A stretch of DNA of 64,000 nt, from the NCBI GenBank assembly GCA_036510655.1, contig DATCDQ010000072.1, positions 1 through 64,000 of the forward strand, given 5' to 3'. Of the stretch, positions 8,874 through 17,333 are shown one piece after another. The stretch is from Rathayibacter_A sp036510655. Lineage in GTDB: Bacteria > Actinomycetota > Actinomycetes > Actinomycetales > Microbacteriaceae. Below the pieces are notes generated by a model. The model was not told the DNA's origin, made no database searches, and was given only the letters and a program-made list of their open reading frames with translations. The number at the start of each line of letters is the position of its first letter. The stretch's first letter is position 1. The position numbers and the translations under genes were made by a program.

Positions 8874-10220
8874 ATGGCTGAGAACGAACCCGACAACGCC
8901 GACGACGAGTTCCAGGACATGCTGCGCGACATTCTGTCCGGCAAATCTTCGATCGACCCGAGCCAGCTGGCAGGCGCTGCCGGGCTGCCGAATGACCCGG
9001 CTGCCATCCAGCAGTTGCTCGGGCAGTTGCAGAACGCCATCCGCAACGGCGCAGACGGCATCAACTGGGATCTGGCCCTCGAGCAAGGCAAAGAGCTTGC
9101 GGCGAAGGACGCGAAGCCGACGAATGACGCGCAACGGGCCTCGCTCGAGCAGGCGTTCCACGTCGCGGCACTCTGGCTTGACGAGGTCACCGACATTTCG
9201 GCGCTCGTGCATGAGCCGTCCTTGATCGGCCGTCCGGAGTGGGTGCGCCTGACGATGCCACTGTGGACGCAGCTGGCCGAGCCGGTGGCCACGAGCATCT
9301 CGAACGCGCTGACCCAGGTGCTGCAGGAACAGGCTCCTGAGGAGATGCAGGCGATGCTGGCGGGTGCCGGCAACGTGGTCCGCGCCGTCGGCGGTACCCT
9401 GTTCGCGATGCAGCTCGGCCAGGTGGTCGGCCAACTCGCCTCTGAGGTGGTCTCAGGTGGCGATGTCGGCATCCCCTTGCTCGAGGATGGCAAGGCAGCC
9501 CTTCTGCCGCAGAACGTCGCCGAGTTCGGTGATGGCCTCGACATCCCGACCGACCAGGTCGCGCTGTACCTGGCTGTGCGCGAACTTGCGCACGCCCGGC
9601 TGTTCCGGCACGCCAAGTGGTTGCGGCTGCAGCTGCTGACCTCGATCACCGAGTTCGCCAAGGGCATTCACATCGACACACAGCGGATGCAGGAACTCGC
9701 CGAGAGCTTCGATCCGGCAAACCCCGAGGAATTGCGCCAGGCAATGGTCAGCGGCGCGCTGATTCCGCCTAAGACTGAGCCTCAACTGGCCGCGCTCGCC
9801 CGGCTGGAAACAATGCTCGCCTTGATCGAAGGGTGGGTCGATGTGGTCACGGCGAAAGCGACGTCCCGCCTGCCGAAGACGGCTGCTGTCGCGGAGACCG
9901 TGCGGCGCCGGCGCGCGTCAGGCGGGCCCGCAGAGTCCGCATTTGCGACGCTGGTCGGTCTGGAATTGCGCCCGCGTCGGCTCAGGGAGGCCGCGGCGAT
10001 GTGGCAGGCCGTGACGGATGCCGCTGGCGACGCCGGCCGGGACAGCCTCTGGTCGCACCCCGATCTTCTTCCGACCGCGGAAGACCTGGACGATCCTGCA
10101 GCGCTCGTCGCACGGTTGACGGCCGCGTCGCGCGGCGAGGAACCGCAGTTGGACGAGGTCGATCAGGCCCTCGAAGACCTCTTGCGCGACGACGGATCCG
10201 ATCGCCCGACCGAAGCCTGA
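8874..10220 (+). CDS. DUF2342 family zinc-dependent hydrolase/metalloprotease-like protein
   Basis: A 448-residue member of the actinobacterial DUF2342 family, sometimes annotated as a putative hydrolase or zincin-type metalloprotease. The N-terminus is acidic and contains DEFQDMLRDILSGKSSIDPS. The core carries LTMPLWTQLAEPVATSISNA and GGTLFAMQLGQVVGQLASEV. The putative metal-site helix is VRELAHARLFRHAKWLRLQ, where the family has a short E-x-x-H type motif rather than classical HExxH. No catalytic activity is established. The ATG at 8874 follows GAGGCGG. It is divergent from the YlbL-type protease gene, with 150 nt between the starts, an arrangement conserved with mycobacteria. Confidence 0.9.
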   Translation: MAENEPDNADDEFQDMLRDILSGKSSIDPSQLAGAAGLPNDPAAIQQLLGQLQNAIRNGADGINWDLALEQGKELAAKDAKPTNDAQRASLEQAFHVAALWLDEVTDISALVHEPSLIGRPEWVRLTMPLWTQLAEPVATSISNALTQVLQEQAPEEMQAMLAGAGNVVRAVGGTLFAMQLGQVVGQLASEVVSGGDVGIPLLEDGKAALLPQNVAEFGDGLDIPTDQVALYLAVRELAHARLFRHAKWLRLQLLTSITEFAKGIHIDTQRMQELAESFDPANPEELRQAMVSGALIPPKTEPQLAALARLETMLALIEGWVDVVTAKATSRLPKTAAVAETVRRRRASGGPAESAFATLVGLELRPRRLREAAAMWQAVTDAAGDAGRDSLWSHPDLLPTAEDLDDPAALVARLTAASRGEEPQLDEVDQALEDLLRDDGSDRPTEA

Positions 10221-10395
10221 GCGTCGGAGCGGCGCGGCAGAGTTGCAGTTCCGCTACGGGTCTTGACAAGAAAGTGCTGACGCGAGAAAACTCCTCTTTA
10301 TAGCCCGATCGGGGGCCGCGGCCCGACCGGTGCGTGCGCCAGACCCGATGTCGGCGGGGATCCCGCCTGGGCCGAGCAAGCAGGAGGCGACATCG
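10221..10395 (+). promoter_or_regulatory. Leader region of the DUF3311/symporter operon with a consensus -35 box
   Basis: A perfect TTGACA lies at 10263-10268, but no good -10 stands 17-18 nt downstream (GAAAAC there); TTTATA at 10297-10302 is too far. The promoter is therefore only suspected. A strong AGGAGG ribosome-binding site at 10382-10387 fixes the downstream start at 10396. Confidence 0.35.
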
Positions 10396-10704
10396 ATGTC
10401 GACCCATGAAACACCCACGCGCGGGCCGGCCAGACCTGGTCCCTATGTGATCTCCGGAATCCTGGTCGCAATCGGAATTGTGTTTCCGTTGGTCGTGCCG
10501 ATCTACGCGCGCTCCGAGCCCGCCCTGTTCGGCATACCGTTCTTCTACTGGTACCAGATGCTCTGGGTGCTCGTCGATGCCGGCTTGCTCTGGATCGCAT
10601 ACGCCATCATGACGAAGGAGGACCGCCGGCGGCGCGCAGCGGTTCGGCCTCCCGGCGGCGGCTCCGCGGCGAACGCGAGCGGCTCACATGAGGACGCACG
10701 ATGA
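10396..10704 (+). CDS. DUF3311 small membrane subunit of a solute symporter
   Basis: A 102-residue protein with two hydrophobic helices (about residues 15-36 and 48-73, containing FFYWYQMLWVLVDAGLLWIA) and a charged C-terminal tail. This is the DUF3311 pattern, a small partner normally encoded immediately ahead of a sodium:solute symporter. The start is the ATG at 10396, 8 nt after AGGAGG; an in-frame ATG further upstream has no ribosome-binding site. Its stop overlaps the start of the symporter (ATGA), so the two are translationally coupled and probably form one membrane complex. Confidence 0.88.
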   Translation: MSTHETPTRGPARPGPYVISGILVAIGIVFPLVVPIYARSEPALFGIPFFYWYQMLWVLVDAGLLWIAYAIMTKEDRRRRAAVRPPGGGSAANASGSHEDAR

Positions 10705-12425
10705 GCGCCTCGCTGGCGGTTGCGATCGCCCATGCTGCCACGACCACACCCGTCAACCGCCCGGTCAACGGTGTGGCTCTCGCCGTTGTCATCATCCTCT
10801 TCGCAGCAGTCGCCGTGATGGGTTTCGTCGCCGTCCGCTGGCGGGTTGCTCCAGCGGATCGCGGGCTGAAGACCCTCGACCAGTGGGGGCTCGGCGGTCG
10901 CGGCTTCGGCAGCTGGATCACCTGGTTCCTGCTCGGCGGCGACCTCTACACGGCGTACACCTTCATCGCGGTGCCCGCGGCGATGTACAGCACTGGGGCC
11001 GTCAGCGGATTCTTCGCCGTGCCATACACGATCGTGCTGTACCCCATCGTGTTCCTGCTGATGGCTCGCCTGTGGTCGGTCTCCCATCGCCACGGTTACG
11101 TGACGCCGGCTGATTTCGTCGGCGGACGCTACGGCAGCAAAACGCTGTCGACCGCAATCGCGGTCACCGGCATCGTCGCCACCATGCCGTACATCGCACT
11201 GCAGCTGGTGGGCATCAAGGCCGTGCTCTCCGTACTCGGCCTCGGAAGCGGTGCGAACGCGTTCACGCAAGACCTGCCGCTGATCATCGCGTTCGTCGTG
11301 CTCGCGGCGTACACCTACACGGCCGGCCTGCGCGCTCCCGCTGCGATCGCGGTGGTGAAGGATCTGCTGATTTATCTGGCGGTGATCGTCGCGATCATCG
11401 TGCTGCCGTCGCAGATGGGCGGTTGGGGCCACATTTTCGATGCTGCCACCACCAAGATGGCGACGATCAACCCGGCGACCGGCAAGGCAATCGGGTCGGT
11501 GATTCCCGGCGCGACCAGCTTCAATGCATACTGGACTCTGGCTTTGGGCAGCGCCATGGCGCTGTTCATGTACCCGCACTCGATCACGGGCGTGCTGTCG
11601 ACCAAAAGCCGCAACACTATTCGCCGAAACGCCGTGGTGCTGCCGATCTACTCGTTGATGCTCGGCTTCCTGGCCCTGCTCGGCTACGTGGCGATCAAGG
11701 CGGGGACCAAGCCGATCGACCTCAATGGGGCGATCAACCCGCAACTGGTGGTTCCGCAACTGTTCCTTGATCACTTCCCCGCCTGGTTCGCCGGAATCGC
11801 CCTGGCTGCAATCGCGATCGGCGCACTCGTGCCGGCCGCGATCATGTCGATCGCCGCATCGAACCTGTTCACGCGCAACATCTACCGCGACCTGTTCAAG
11901 CCGAACGCGACACCGGAACACGAGGCCAAGGTCTCGAAGCTGGTGTCGCTGATCGTGAAGTTCGGAGCCCTGCTGTTCGTGATTGTGATGGACTCGTCTG
12001 CCGCCATCAACATGCAGTTGCTCGGCGGCGTCTGGATCTTGCAGACGTTCCCGTCGATCGTCGCCGGCCTGTACACGCGCTGGTTCCATCGCTGGGCACT
12101 GCTGATCGGCTGGGCGGTGGGCGTCGGGTACGGAACGATCGCGGCCTGGGCGGTCGTCAACCCGGTCACCCACGCTCACTTCGGGGGGTCGATCGCCGCC
12201 ATCCCGTTCACGAACATCCCGATCTACATCGCGGTCACCGCGTTCGTCATGAACGCGATCGTTTCCACGCTGCTGACGGTGATCTTCCGCGCGCTGAAGG
12301 TGCCGGACGGAACGGATCGCACGACGTCCAGCGACTACGGCGCAGACGAGAACGACCCGAAGGTGGCCGACCTCGAGCCCAGCATGCCGCAGCGGGAATC
12401 GGAACCAGGGGTGCCGACGCTGTAG
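10701..12425 (+). CDS. Sodium:solute symporter (SSS family, monocarboxylate permease-like)
   Basis: A 574-residue transporter with about 13 hydrophobic helices. It resembles MctP-type SSS permeases for monocarboxylates such as acetate, pyruvate or lactate: GLGGRGFGSWITWFLLGGDL, YTAYTFIAVPAAMYSTGAVS, GYVTPADFVGGRYGSKTLST, PAAIAVVKDLLIYLAVIVAI and LFMYPHSITGVLSTKSRNTI. The substrate is inferred from family resemblance only. The C-terminus is a hydrophilic acidic tail. It overlaps the DUF3311 gene by ATGA, forming a two-gene operon. Immediately after the stop are three 12-bp tandem repeats. Confidence 0.9.
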   Translation: MSASLAVAIAHAATTTPVNRPVNGVALAVVIILFAAVAVMGFVAVRWRVAPADRGLKTLDQWGLGGRGFGSWITWFLLGGDLYTAYTFIAVPAAMYSTGAVSGFFAVPYTIVLYPIVFLLMARLWSVSHRHGYVTPADFVGGRYGSKTLSTAIAVTGIVATMPYIALQLVGIKAVLSVLGLGSGANAFTQDLPLIIAFVVLAAYTYTAGLRAPAAIAVVKDLLIYLAVIVAIIVLPSQMGGWGHIFDAATTKMATINPATGKAIGSVIPGATSFNAYWTLALGSAMALFMYPHSITGVLSTKSRNTIRRNAVVLPIYSLMLGFLALLGYVAIKAGTKPIDLNGAINPQLVVPQLFLDHFPAWFAGIALAAIAIGALVPAAIMSIAASNLFTRNIYRDLFKPNATPEHEAKVSKLVSLIVKFGALLFVIVMDSSAAINMQLLGGVWILQTFPSIVAGLYTRWFHRWALLIGWAVGVGYGTIAAWAVVNPVTHAHFGGSIAAIPFTNIPIYIAVTAFVMNAIVSTLLTVIFRALKVPDGTDRTTSSDYGADENDPKVADLEPSMPQRESEPGVPTL

Positions 12426-12460
12426 CCGACGCTGGGGCTGACGCTGGGGCCGACGCTGGG
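12425..12460. repeat. Three tandem 12-bp repeats just after the symporter stop
   Basis: GCCGACGCTGGG at 12425-12436, GCTGACGCTGGG at 12437-12448 and GCCGACGCTGGG at 12449-12460. The array starts on the last base of the symporter stop codon. Because 12 is a multiple of 3, the array may be a remnant of coding repeats. A nearby TGTGGATAA follows at 12463-12471. Confidence 0.8.
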
Positions 12461-12510
12461 GCTGTGGATAACTTTCACGCGGCATCCAAGAAAAGCGGCA
12501 TCATTCCTTC

Positions 12511-13395
12511 ATGGTGCTTCGACTGAATCCTCGCATTCCGGTTCTCTGGCGAAACCCGTATTGCATGCAGGTGGGGGTTGATATCCCCACCTGCACGCTT
12601 CCGGATGCGACCGCAGCGACCCAGCGCATGCTCGCGGCCCTCGCCGTCGGTGTGCCACGCTCCGGCCTGGAGTTGATCGGCACAGAGGCCGGCGCGACGC
12701 CGGCGCAGGTCACTGCCCTCCTGGACGCGCTGCGCCCCGCACTTCTGCCGCAGAGCGTTGAAGGGGCTGTCACTCCCCTGCGGCCGCGTGTGGCCGTGGA
12801 CGGCATGGGTCGCTCCGCTGTGCTCCTTCGCGAACTGATCCCGCAGAACGGCATGGAAGTGGCAGACGACGCAATCGATATCGATGCCGCAGTGATCGAT
12901 GCTGCAGTGATCGTGGCGCGCTTCGCGATCACCCCGGCGCGGTACGGCGCATGGCTACGCCGTGACATCCCGCATCTTCCGATCGTGTTCGGCGACCGGT
13001 TCGTGCGGATCGGCCCGTTCGTCGAGCCTGGCGATGGCCCGTGTTTGCACTGCATCGAGCTTGAACGGGTCGATGCGGATCCGGCCTGGCCGGCGATGGC
13101 GACCCAACTCGCCGGCAAGAACGCGGCCGCCGAGACCACGCTCGGCTCCGCGGATGCCGCCACCCGCGCGACCCGCATTCTGGCTGCTCGTCTGCGGGGC
13201 GTGCCGGGCGCGCTGAGCGCAAGCAGCAGCATCCTGGTCGATGAGAGCTCAGGACTCGTCAGCGTGTTTTCGCACCGGATCCACGAAGAGTGCCGGTGCC
13301 GATCTCCGCCAGAAAACGTGACGCCTCTCGCTGACTTGCGCGACCGGATCCCTGCGCGGACCAGCTCAACTGCAGGCGGCGGCGGGCGCGCGTGA
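12511..13395 (+). CDS. Orphan E1/ThiF-related protein of the bacteriocin cyclodehydratase (TIGR03882-like) group
   Basis: A 294-residue protein resembling the leader-binding/cyclodehydratase component of azole-forming (TOMM) systems. It keeps an N-terminal winged-helix-like part (residues 1-90), the strand RVAVDGMGRSAVLLRELI, and the PCLHCIELERVDADPAWPAM element. Two cysteine pairs, C178/C181 (CLHC) and C261/C263 (CRC), look like a zinc site. No YcaO cyclodehydratase, dehydrogenase or precursor peptide is nearby, so a natural-product role is not supported; homologues beside uvrD2 in related actinobacteria are also orphans, as I recall. The start ATG at 12511 has no Shine-Dalgarno. The 3' end overlaps the convergent uvrD2-like gene by 137 nt, and both overlapping tails look genuine. 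Confidence 0.75.
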   Translation: MVLRLNPRIPVLWRNPYCMQVGVDIPTCTLPDATAATQRMLAALAVGVPRSGLELIGTEAGATPAQVTALLDALRPALLPQSVEGAVTPLRPRVAVDGMGRSAVLLRELIPQNGMEVADDAIDIDAAVIDAAVIVARFAITPARYGAWLRRDIPHLPIVFGDRFVRIGPFVEPGDGPCLHCIELERVDADPAWPAMATQLAGKNAAAETTLGSADAATRATRILAARLRGVPGALSASSSILVDESSGLVSVFSHRIHEECRCRSPPENVTPLADLRDRIPARTSSTAGGGGRA

Positions 13396-15085
13396 TGCCG
13401 ACGTAGAGCAGGCGACGTTCCTCGTCGATCTGATCGAACGTGGTCGCGTAGCTGATCGGTACGAGTCCCTCGCTGAGCCCGATCAGATAGACCGAGTCCC
13501 ACTCGAGCCCCTTGGCCGAGTGCAGCGTCGCCAGGGTGACGGCCGAGACCGTCGGTTCGTGCTGGCCAGCCTGCCGCTCCAACAGCTCGTCGGTGAAGCG
13601 GCGCAATGTGGTCGTCGGCCCGGCCTGATCGACCAGCCCCATGATCGCGTTCAACGACTCCCAGCGATCACGCACGGCCCCACGGGCTTCCGGCTGCTGT
13701 TGCGACCAGCCGAGTGACCGCAGCACGTCGCTGACCGATTTGAACAGTGGCTCCCCGGTGATCGACACCGACGCACCGCGCAACGCCATGACCGCCTGGC
13801 GCACCTCTGGGAGATCGAAGAAACGCTTCGCGCCTCGAATCTGAAAACTGATTCCGGCGTCGTTCAGCGCTGTTTCCAGTGCGGCGGCCTGCGCATTGAC
13901 GCGATAGAGCACGGCGATCGACTCCGGCTTCGCCCCGGCCGCCAACTGCTCCTGGATGCCCGCAGCGACTGCCCGAGCTTCGGCCATGTCGTGCGGATGC
14001 GCCGTCACCGTCGGCACCGGCCCGTCCGACACTCGCCCCTCCGATTTTGGGGCTGCGTCGTTTGCGACTGTCTCCGTGTCGGCTGCGTGCAGCAGGAGTG
14101 CACCGGGGCGGCCGCGCATGAGTCGATTGGCCGTGGCCACGATGGCCGGTGTCGAGCGATAGTTCTGCTCGAGCCGCACGACCGCTGCCCCATCGTAGCG
14201 GCGCTGGAAATCCAGCAGGTATGAGCTACGCGCCCCGGCGAACGAGTAGATCGTTTGACTGGCATCACCGACGACGCAGACATCGCTGCGGCCGCCGAGC
14301 CACAGGTCGAGCAGATTCTGTTGCAGCGGTGACACGTCCTGATACTCGTCGACGACGAAGAAGCGATACTGCTCGCGCACGTGCATGGCGACGGACGGTT
14401 CAGTCTCGATCATGCCGGCGCAGGCCAGGAGCACGTCTTCGAAGTCGATCTGCCGCCGCTCGTCCTTGAGTTCCTCGTACACCTGTTGCAACTGCACCAA
14501 TTGATCAGCGCTCAGCGCGTCTGGGATGCTGCGACGCTCGGATCCGGGCGAGCCCGGGGTGCCGGTGACGGCATCCGCGTACTGGTCGATGCTGAGCGCG
14601 GAGACCTTGCGCCACTCGATCTCAGCGGCGATGTCGCGCAGTGTCGCCGTGTCCACCTTGATCTTCAGTCGTTCGGCGGCGTGCCCGAGCAGCCGCGCCT
14701 TGCCGTCGAGCAGAGTCGGCAGTCTGCCTCCGATCACCAGTGGCCAGAAATAGTTGAGCTGACTTAGCGCGGCCGCGTGGAACGTGCGCGCTGCGATGCC
14801 TCCCGCGCCGAGCAGACGCAGCCGGCCGCGCAGCTCTGCGGCTGCGCGAGCGGTGAAGGTCAGCGCCATCACACGGTTCGGCGCGTACACTCCCGTTGCC
14901 ACGCCGTACGCGATGCGGTGGGTGATCGCCCGAGTCTTGCCGGTGCCCGCGCCCGCCAGAACACAGACCGGGCCGAGCAGCGCCTCCGCCGCGACGCGCT
15001 GGCCGGAGTCGAGTGCGTCGAGCAGGCCTTCCGGCCCGTGCTCGCTGATTCGGCCGCGCTCGCTGATTCCGCCGCGCTCGCTCAT
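13259..15085 (-). CDS. uvrD2: UvrD/PcrA-type ATP-dependent DNA helicase (UvrD2-like)
   Basis: A 608-residue superfamily 1A 3'-5' helicase. Motifs in order: Walker A AGAGTGKT at residues 44-51, motif Ia LTFTARAAAELRGRL, motif II FFVVDEYQD, motif III VVGDASQTIYSFAGA, motif IV VRLEQNYRST, motif V VTLATLHSAKGLEWDSVYLI and motif VI LLYVGITRARRRLQLSWS. There is no C-terminal HRDC domain, so it is shorter than mycobacterial UvrD2. The start ATG at 15083-15085 lies 13 nt after the nudC stop; AGGAG precedes it and the frame further upstream overlaps nudC. The first 16 residues are a small ERG repeat. It presumably works in DNA repair or replication restart. Its tail overlaps the convergent E1-like gene by 137 nt. 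Confidence 0.93.
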   Translation of the reverse strand: MSERGGISERGRISEHGPEGLLDALDSGQRVAAEALLGPVCVLAGAGTGKTRAITHRIAYGVATGVYAPNRVMALTFTARAAAELRGRLRLLGAGGIAARTFHAAALSQLNYFWPLVIGGRLPTLLDGKARLLGHAAERLKIKVDTATLRDIAAEIEWRKVSALSIDQYADAVTGTPGSPGSERRSIPDALSADQLVQLQQVYEELKDERRQIDFEDVLLACAGMIETEPSVAMHVREQYRFFVVDEYQDVSPLQQNLLDLWLGGRSDVCVVGDASQTIYSFAGARSSYLLDFQRRYDGAAVVRLEQNYRSTPAIVATANRLMRGRPGALLLHAADTETVANDAAPKSEGRVSDGPVPTVTAHPHDMAEARAVAAGIQEQLAAGAKPESIAVLYRVNAQAAALETALNDAGISFQIRGAKRFFDLPEVRQAVMALRGASVSITGEPLFKSVSDVLRSLGWSQQQPEARGAVRDRWESLNAIMGLVDQAGPTTTLRRFTDELLERQAGQHEPTVSAVTLATLHSAKGLEWDSVYLIGLSEGLVPISYATTFDQIDEERRLLYVGITRARRRLQLSWSAQGSGRASQREASRFLAEIGTGTLRGSGAKTR

Positions 15086-15098
15086 CGCGCCTGGCTCC

Positions 15099-16118
15099 TC
15101 ATCCCGCCTGGCCGGGCGGCTCGTCGAGCGGCCCGCCGTACCAGTCTGCGACGATGGCGTGTGCGATCGAAGACCCACCGGGCAGCAGCAGCTCGTCTCG
15201 TTCGCGCCAGAGGTTTTCTCGGCTGAACCAACGCAGGGCGAGAATCTCTTCGCCGTCAGGCCGCAGCGCAGCCGGGTCCTGATCTTCCGCGATCCAGCAG
15301 CGGAAGCCGACCATGATCGATGCCGGAAACGGCCACGGCTGAGAAGCCAGATACTCCGGGGTGACCACGCGCATGCCGGACTCCTCGAGAATCTCCCGCG
15401 CCACCGCGGACTCGAACGACTCGCCCGCTTCAACGAATCCGGCCAGCAACGACCAGCGGTTGTTCTCCCACATCGCGTTCGATCCGAGCAGGAGGCGGTC
15501 GTTCCGGTCGAGCACAGCCGCGATGATGGCCGGATCGGTGCGCGGAAACACCTCGTTGTCGTCGACGAAGCAGCGACGAAGCCACCCGCCCTGCTCGACC
15601 ACTGTCGGAGTGCCGCACCGCGGGCAATGGGTGTGTGACGCGTGCCAGTTCGTGATCGCCAAGCCTTCCGTGAACAGTCCGGCGTCGCGATCGCTCAACC
15701 CGGCTGCGACGCTGCGCAGGTTCGCCCAGTGCGATTCATCGGAATCGAGTTCGGCCGCTGCGGCATCGGTCAGCACCACGGTAATGACAGGGGTCCCCGC
15801 GGGTTCGCTGTCGGACGCCTCGAGGGTCAGACCGAGATAGACCCGCACGAGCGCCGAGGTCGCCGCGTCGGTCGGGAGTAGCGCGAGCGCGGCCGGGGTC
15901 GCCACATCGCGGGCTGCAGCATCCGGGGTCGCAGCATCCGAAATCGCGGCACCCGGGGTTGCGGCCCGCAGCAGTGCTCGGCCGCCCCACAGCGGCAGCA
16001 GCCGGGTGGTCGGGTCCGCGAGCAGCTCGTCGAAGAGTGCCGGGTGCATCCTGCGGCCCGCATTGCGGTCGACCGCGGCCCGCGTGAGGGGCAGCTGCGC
16101 CTGCCAGGAGTGTGGCAT
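15099..16118 (-). CDS. nudC: NAD(+) diphosphatase / NADH pyrophosphatase (NudC-type Nudix hydrolase)
   Basis: A 339-residue Nudix hydrolase cleaving NAD(H) to NMN(H) and AMP; family members can also remove NAD caps from RNA. Visible are the zinc-ribbon region CPRCGTPT at 165-172, the Nudix box GFVEAGESFESAVAREILEE (residues 227-246) and the NADH-pyrophosphatase signature SQPWPFP at 259-265. Only three ribbon cysteines are present (C165, C168, C183); the fourth position is replaced (RRCFVDDNEVFPR), a variation I associate with actinobacterial members. Residues 52-78 contain a short Ala/Thr/Pro repeat caused by imperfect DNA repeats. ATG at 16116-16118 has AAGGAAG close upstream, preferred over the longer in-frame start at 16205. 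It lies 13 nt upstream of uvrD2, in one operon. Confidence 0.92.
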   Translation of the reverse strand: MPHSWQAQLPLTRAAVDRNAGRRMHPALFDELLADPTTRLLPLWGGRALLRAATPGAAISDAATPDAAARDVATPAALALLPTDAATSALVRVYLGLTLEASDSEPAGTPVITVVLTDAAAAELDSDESHWANLRSVAAGLSDRDAGLFTEGLAITNWHASHTHCPRCGTPTVVEQGGWLRRCFVDDNEVFPRTDPAIIAAVLDRNDRLLLGSNAMWENNRWSLLAGFVEAGESFESAVAREILEESGMRVVTPEYLASQPWPFPASIMVGFRCWIAEDQDPAALRPDGEEILALRWFSRENLWRERDELLLPGGSSIAHAIVADWYGGPLDEPPGQAG

Positions 16119-16212
16119 TCTTCTTCCTTGTGCGTGATCGTGCGCCGAACCGGTGCTGAGTATGAACCGCCGCGCAGGCGTGGCGAACGGCGTCTGCCGG
16201 GGCATGTCGACC

Positions 16213-16218
16213 TACCCT
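16213..16218 (+). promoter_or_regulatory. -10 hexamer for a probable leaderless mRNA of the pseudokinase gene
   Basis: TACCCT ends 7 nt before the ATG at 16226 and no ribosome-binding site is present, which fits a transcript starting at or next to the start codon. No clear -35 element. Confidence 0.45.
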
Positions 16219-16225
16219 AGACGGT

Positions 16226-17299
16226 ATGGCCAGATCCCATCTCACTCTAGCCGCGCTGGCTACCTCCGCTGTCGCCGGGTTGGACGTCGCCGGTACGCGT
16301 AGCTACAGCTATGGCGGGCACGGAGACTATGACGCCGCGCTGCTGAACGGGCGTGACGGACGCGAGTTGATCATCCGTGTTCCGACGTCGCAGGCGGCCG
16401 AAACGGAGCAGAGCACCGATCTGGTTGCGCTGCGTGCGCTGACTGCTGGTATCAGGGGCCGCCTGCCGTTCGATGTTCCGACCTTTGCGGGCCAGGCGCC
16501 GGTCGGCAGTACGCGCGCCGTCGTCTACGACTTTCTTCCGGGTGACAAGGTCGCCGTCGAGGACATCCAGTCGGGCGAGGATGCTTTGGCCGGCTCGATC
16601 GGGCGCGCGATCGCAGCCATCCATTCGCTGCCCACCGGTTTCGTCGGCGAGGCCGGTCTGCCGGTGCTCGCTTCGGCAGACTCGCATGCCTCGACGCTTG
16701 CGCTGATCGAGTCTGCGGCAGCGACAGGACTCGTGCCTGCAGCGTTGCGTGACCGGTGGCGCGACGCCGCGAGTGATAACTCCGTCTGGCAGTTCCAGCC
16801 TGTGGTGATCAACGGCGCGCTTTCGGTGGATTCGCTCCTGATCACCGATGAGGCCGTCGTCGGCGTGCTCGGATGGTCGGCACTCGGCGTCGGAGACCCC
16901 GCACGCGATTTGCACTGGCTGCTCGGGATGCGCGGCGACGCGGCCGAGAGTGCCCTCAGCGCCTACGGTGCGGCACGACAGGTGACAACTGATCGGCAGT
17001 TCATTCGCCGGACCATGCTGTATGCGGAGCTTGAGATCGCCCGCTGGCTCCTGCACGGGCGCGAACTTCACGACCAGTCGATCGTCGACGACGCCGTCGC
17101 CATGTTCGCTTCGCTCGCCGACACCGTGCACAGCGACGGCGCAGCACCGCTGAACCTGGAGACGGGGCCGATCATGGCCGTCACGGATGTCGAAGCCATG
17201 CTCGCCCGGACGCCCGTCGGCCGCGATGACGACTACGCCGTCGGCCTCGAGCCCGTCGACGACCGCGAGGGCGATCGCCCGGCACCCGACGAGGACTGA
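16226..17299 (+). CDS. APH-fold phosphotransferase homologue lacking catalytic residues (pseudokinase)
   Basis: A 357-residue protein with the layout of macrolide/aminoglycoside phosphotransferases: an N-lobe with YSYGGHGDYDAALL and ELIIRVPTSQ, a hinge at RAVVYDFLPGD, the helix IGRAIAAIHSLP, and a C-lobe ending LGVGDPARDLHWLLGM. The catalytic loop, normally HGDLHxxN, reads NGALSVDS at 196-203, so the catalytic Asp is Ala198, His is Ser200 and Asn is Ser203. The metal-binding Asp of the later IDW/IDF motif is Gly216 in GVLGWSA. Phosphotransfer is therefore unlikely. A binding or scaffold role is possible but unproven. It is divergent from nudC and convergent with adnB. The start is an ATG with a TANNNT box 7 nt upstream. 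Confidence 0.82.
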   Translation: MARSHLTLAALATSAVAGLDVAGTRSYSYGGHGDYDAALLNGRDGRELIIRVPTSQAAETEQSTDLVALRALTAGIRGRLPFDVPTFAGQAPVGSTRAVVYDFLPGDKVAVEDIQSGEDALAGSIGRAIAAIHSLPTGFVGEAGLPVLASADSHASTLALIESAAATGLVPAALRDRWRDAASDNSVWQFQPVVINGALSVDSLLITDEAVVGVLGWSALGVGDPARDLHWLLGMRGDAAESALSAYGAARQVTTDRQFIRRTMLYAELEIARWLLHGRELHDQSIVDDAVAMFASLADTVHSDGAAPLNLETGPIMAVTDVEAMLARTPVGRDDDYAVGLEPVDDREGDRPAPDED

Positions 17300-17333
17300 C
17301 CCGGGGTGCGCTGGCGGAGGTGCGGCAGCGGCA

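Noticed and set aside
12463..12471. Replication origin
   Set aside because: A single DnaA box without dnaA, dnaN, an AT-rich unwinding region or box clusters is not an origin.
10545..12485. Open frame of 646 codons opposite the symporter
   Set aside because: Antisense shadow; Arg/Asp/His-rich with no hydrophobic pattern or motif.
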